Assembly: GCF_900101505.1 (NCBI RefSeq)
Contig: NZ_FMZI01000001.1
Location: forward strand, 186,001 to 250,000
DNA: 64,000 bases
From: Antarctobacter albus
GTDB taxonomy: Bacteria > Pseudomonadota > Alphaproteobacteria > Rhodobacterales > Rhodobacteraceae
Direction: 5' to 3'
The position numbers and the translations under genes were made by a program. Of this stretch, positions 62,907-64,000 are shown piece after piece (the first letter of the stretch is position 1; every line of letters starts with the position of its first letter). The notes under the pieces were generated by a model that was not told the DNA's origin, did not search any database, and was given only the letters and a program-made list of their open reading frames with translations.

Positions 62907-64000
62907 ATGCACGCAATCACGGCAGAGGCCGACAGCGGCGAGGTGGCGCAGGACGCGCTGCGCCCGGTGACGGAGAAGGAAAAGACCTGGGGCTGGTTCG
63001 CGATCTTCAACGTCTGGGCAAACGACATCCAGTCGCTGTTCGGCTATTCGCTGGTGGCCTCGTTGTTCATTTCGTTCGGGGTCAGCGGCTGGACGGCCTT
63101 TGCCTCGCTGATCGTGGCGGGGCTGTTCGTGATGTTCCTGGTGAACCTCTCGGGGGCGGCGGGGGAACGCTATGGCATTCCCTACCCGGTCTTTGCCCGC
63201 GCCAGCATGGGCACCCAGGGCGCCAAGCTGCCCGCCGTCCTGCGGGCGACGGTGGCGGTCTTCTGGTACGGGGTGCAGGTCTATTTCGCCTCGACGGCGC
63301 TGGCGCTACTGATCAAGTCGGTCACCGGGATCACCGGCGGCACCGCCTACCTGGGCCTGACAGAGATCGACTGGCTGTCCTTCGTCCTGGTCTGGGCCTT
63401 TCACATCGTGATCTTCTGGCGCGGCATGGACTGGGTCGAAGGCTTCCTGAACTTTGCCGGGCCGTTCGTCTATGCGGTCATGATCGGGCTGGTGATCTAC
63501 CTGTGGTTCGCCGCTGACGGCAAGCTGTTGTCCGAGGCGCAGACGATCTTTGCCAATCCCGAGGGCACCTGGGCGACCGAGCTGAAGGGCGCCGTGGCGA
63601 TCTTTGGCACGATGGTGGCCTATTTCGCCGCCGTGATGATCAACTTTTCGGACTTCTCGCGCTATGCCCGGGACAAGAAGGCAATGGTGCGCGGCAACCT
63701 GGCGGGTCTGCCGTTCAACATGATCCTCTTTTCGGCGCTGGCCCTGCTGACCACCGCCGGGGCCGCCGTGGTCTATGGCGAGAAGATCATCAACCCGACC
63801 GAGATCGTCGACCGCACCGACAGCGTCGTTCTGGGGATCATCGCGGCCATCACCTTCTTTGCCGCGACCGTGGGCATCAACCTGGTGGCCAATTTCATCC
63901 CGGCGGTGAACGGCATCGCCAACCTTGCGCCGTCGAAGATCAGCTTTCGCAAGGCGGGGCTCATCACCTCGGGTTTTGCGCTGGTGATCGGCGGGCTCTG
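62907..64000 (+). CDS. NCS1-family nucleobase/hydantoin permease, partial
   Basis: 364 residues visible from the ATG at 62907 (AGAGGAAAG before it); the C-terminus is beyond the window. Multi-pass transporter of the nucleobase:cation symporter-1 family: NVWANDIQSLFGYSLVASLF in helix 1, PVFARASMGTQGAKLPAVLR, FWYGVQVYFAST, WVEGFLNFAGPFVYAVMIG, and FSDFSRYARDKKAMVRGNLA (the NFSDFSR segment is family-typical). Substrates are uracil, allantoin, hydantoins or thiamine-like compounds. The promoter contains a TGCCAGCTGGCA palindrome. Confidence 0.85.
   Translation, partial: MHAITAEADSGEVAQDALRPVTEKEKTWGWFAIFNVWANDIQSLFGYSLVASLFISFGVSGWTAFASLIVAGLFVMFLVNLSGAAGERYGIPYPVFARASMGTQGAKLPAVLRATVAVFWYGVQVYFASTALALLIKSVTGITGGTAYLGLTEIDWLSFVLVWAFHIVIFWRGMDWVEGFLNFAGPFVYAVMIGLVIYLWFAADGKLLSEAQTIFANPEGTWATELKGAVAIFGTMVAYFAAVMINFSDFSRYARDKKAMVRGNLAGLPFNMILFSALALLTTAGAAVVYGEKIINPTEIVDRTDSVVLGIIAAITFFAATVGINLVANFIPAVNGIANLAPSKISFRKAGLITSGFALVIGGL

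Overview
The window reads as a high-GC alphaproteobacterial chromosome, most likely Rhodobacterales (Roseobacter/Rhodobacteraceae). Supporting signs are: an alphaproteobacterial SOS box (GTTC-N7-GTTC) before uvrA; an agl alpha-glucoside operon in the Sinorhizobium order; a Rhodobacter-type PmtA; two Hint-domain proteins; a large fused indolepyruvate oxidoreductase; and intergenic palindromic repeats of a kind I associate with roseobacters. No rRNA, tRNA, CRISPR array, prophage or intact insertion sequence was seen.

Layout. 1-3874 (minus): overlapping three-gene cluster of two Glyco_tranf_2_4-like glycosyltransferases and a sulfotransferase-like protein; the first runs off the left edge and carries a degenerate sulfotransferase-like N-terminus. 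4045-6947: CoxD/CoxE-like MoxR ATPase and VWA protein with an antisense membrane-protein gene between them. 7047-10756: two tandem OmpA-family paralogues, each followed by an intrinsic terminator. 10895-12081: YeeE/YedE sulfur-transport pair behind an ATTC-N8-GAAT operator. 12135-24586: mixed genes including prfC, two Hint proteins, an agmatine-deiminase-like enzyme, an atypical SDR, an AlkD-like protein, an M48 protease and purL. 25170-29660: LysR regulator divergent from indolepyruvate ferredoxin oxidoreductase. 29742-37000: acyltransferase, murI, argC with a putative arginine leader peptide, ccmE, a histidine kinase and eno. 37213-48457: EamA transporter, then glk-bgl-aglR (minus) divergent from aglEFGAK (plus), a complete alpha/beta-glucoside uptake, hydrolysis and phosphorylation locus with AglR-type operators. 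49442-51518 (minus): psd-pssA-pmtA, the route from CDP-diacylglycerol through PS and PE to methylated PE/PC. 51848-54307: secreted VWA protein with six Ig-like repeats. 54542-57400: uvrA. 58215-61359 (minus): valine catabolism (acyl-CoA dehydrogenase, then a fused HIBYL-CoA hydrolase/3-hydroxyisobutyrate dehydrogenase). 61504-64000: GT4 glycosyltransferase and an NCS1 permease running off the right edge.

Most unusual signals: (i) a promoter, strong Shine-Dalgarno, 11-codon ORF ending Arg-Leu-Arg-Arg, stop and hairpin directly before argC, which looks like ribosome-mediated attenuation of arginine synthesis; (ii) the in-frame fusion of two valine-catabolism enzymes that keeps an internal ribosome-binding site; (iii) the degenerate sulfotransferase/glycosyltransferase fusion; (iv) an inverted pair of composite palindromic repeats bracketing aglFG; (v) three tandem hairpins after glk. 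All functional statements come from reading the sequence; no database search or folding program was run.
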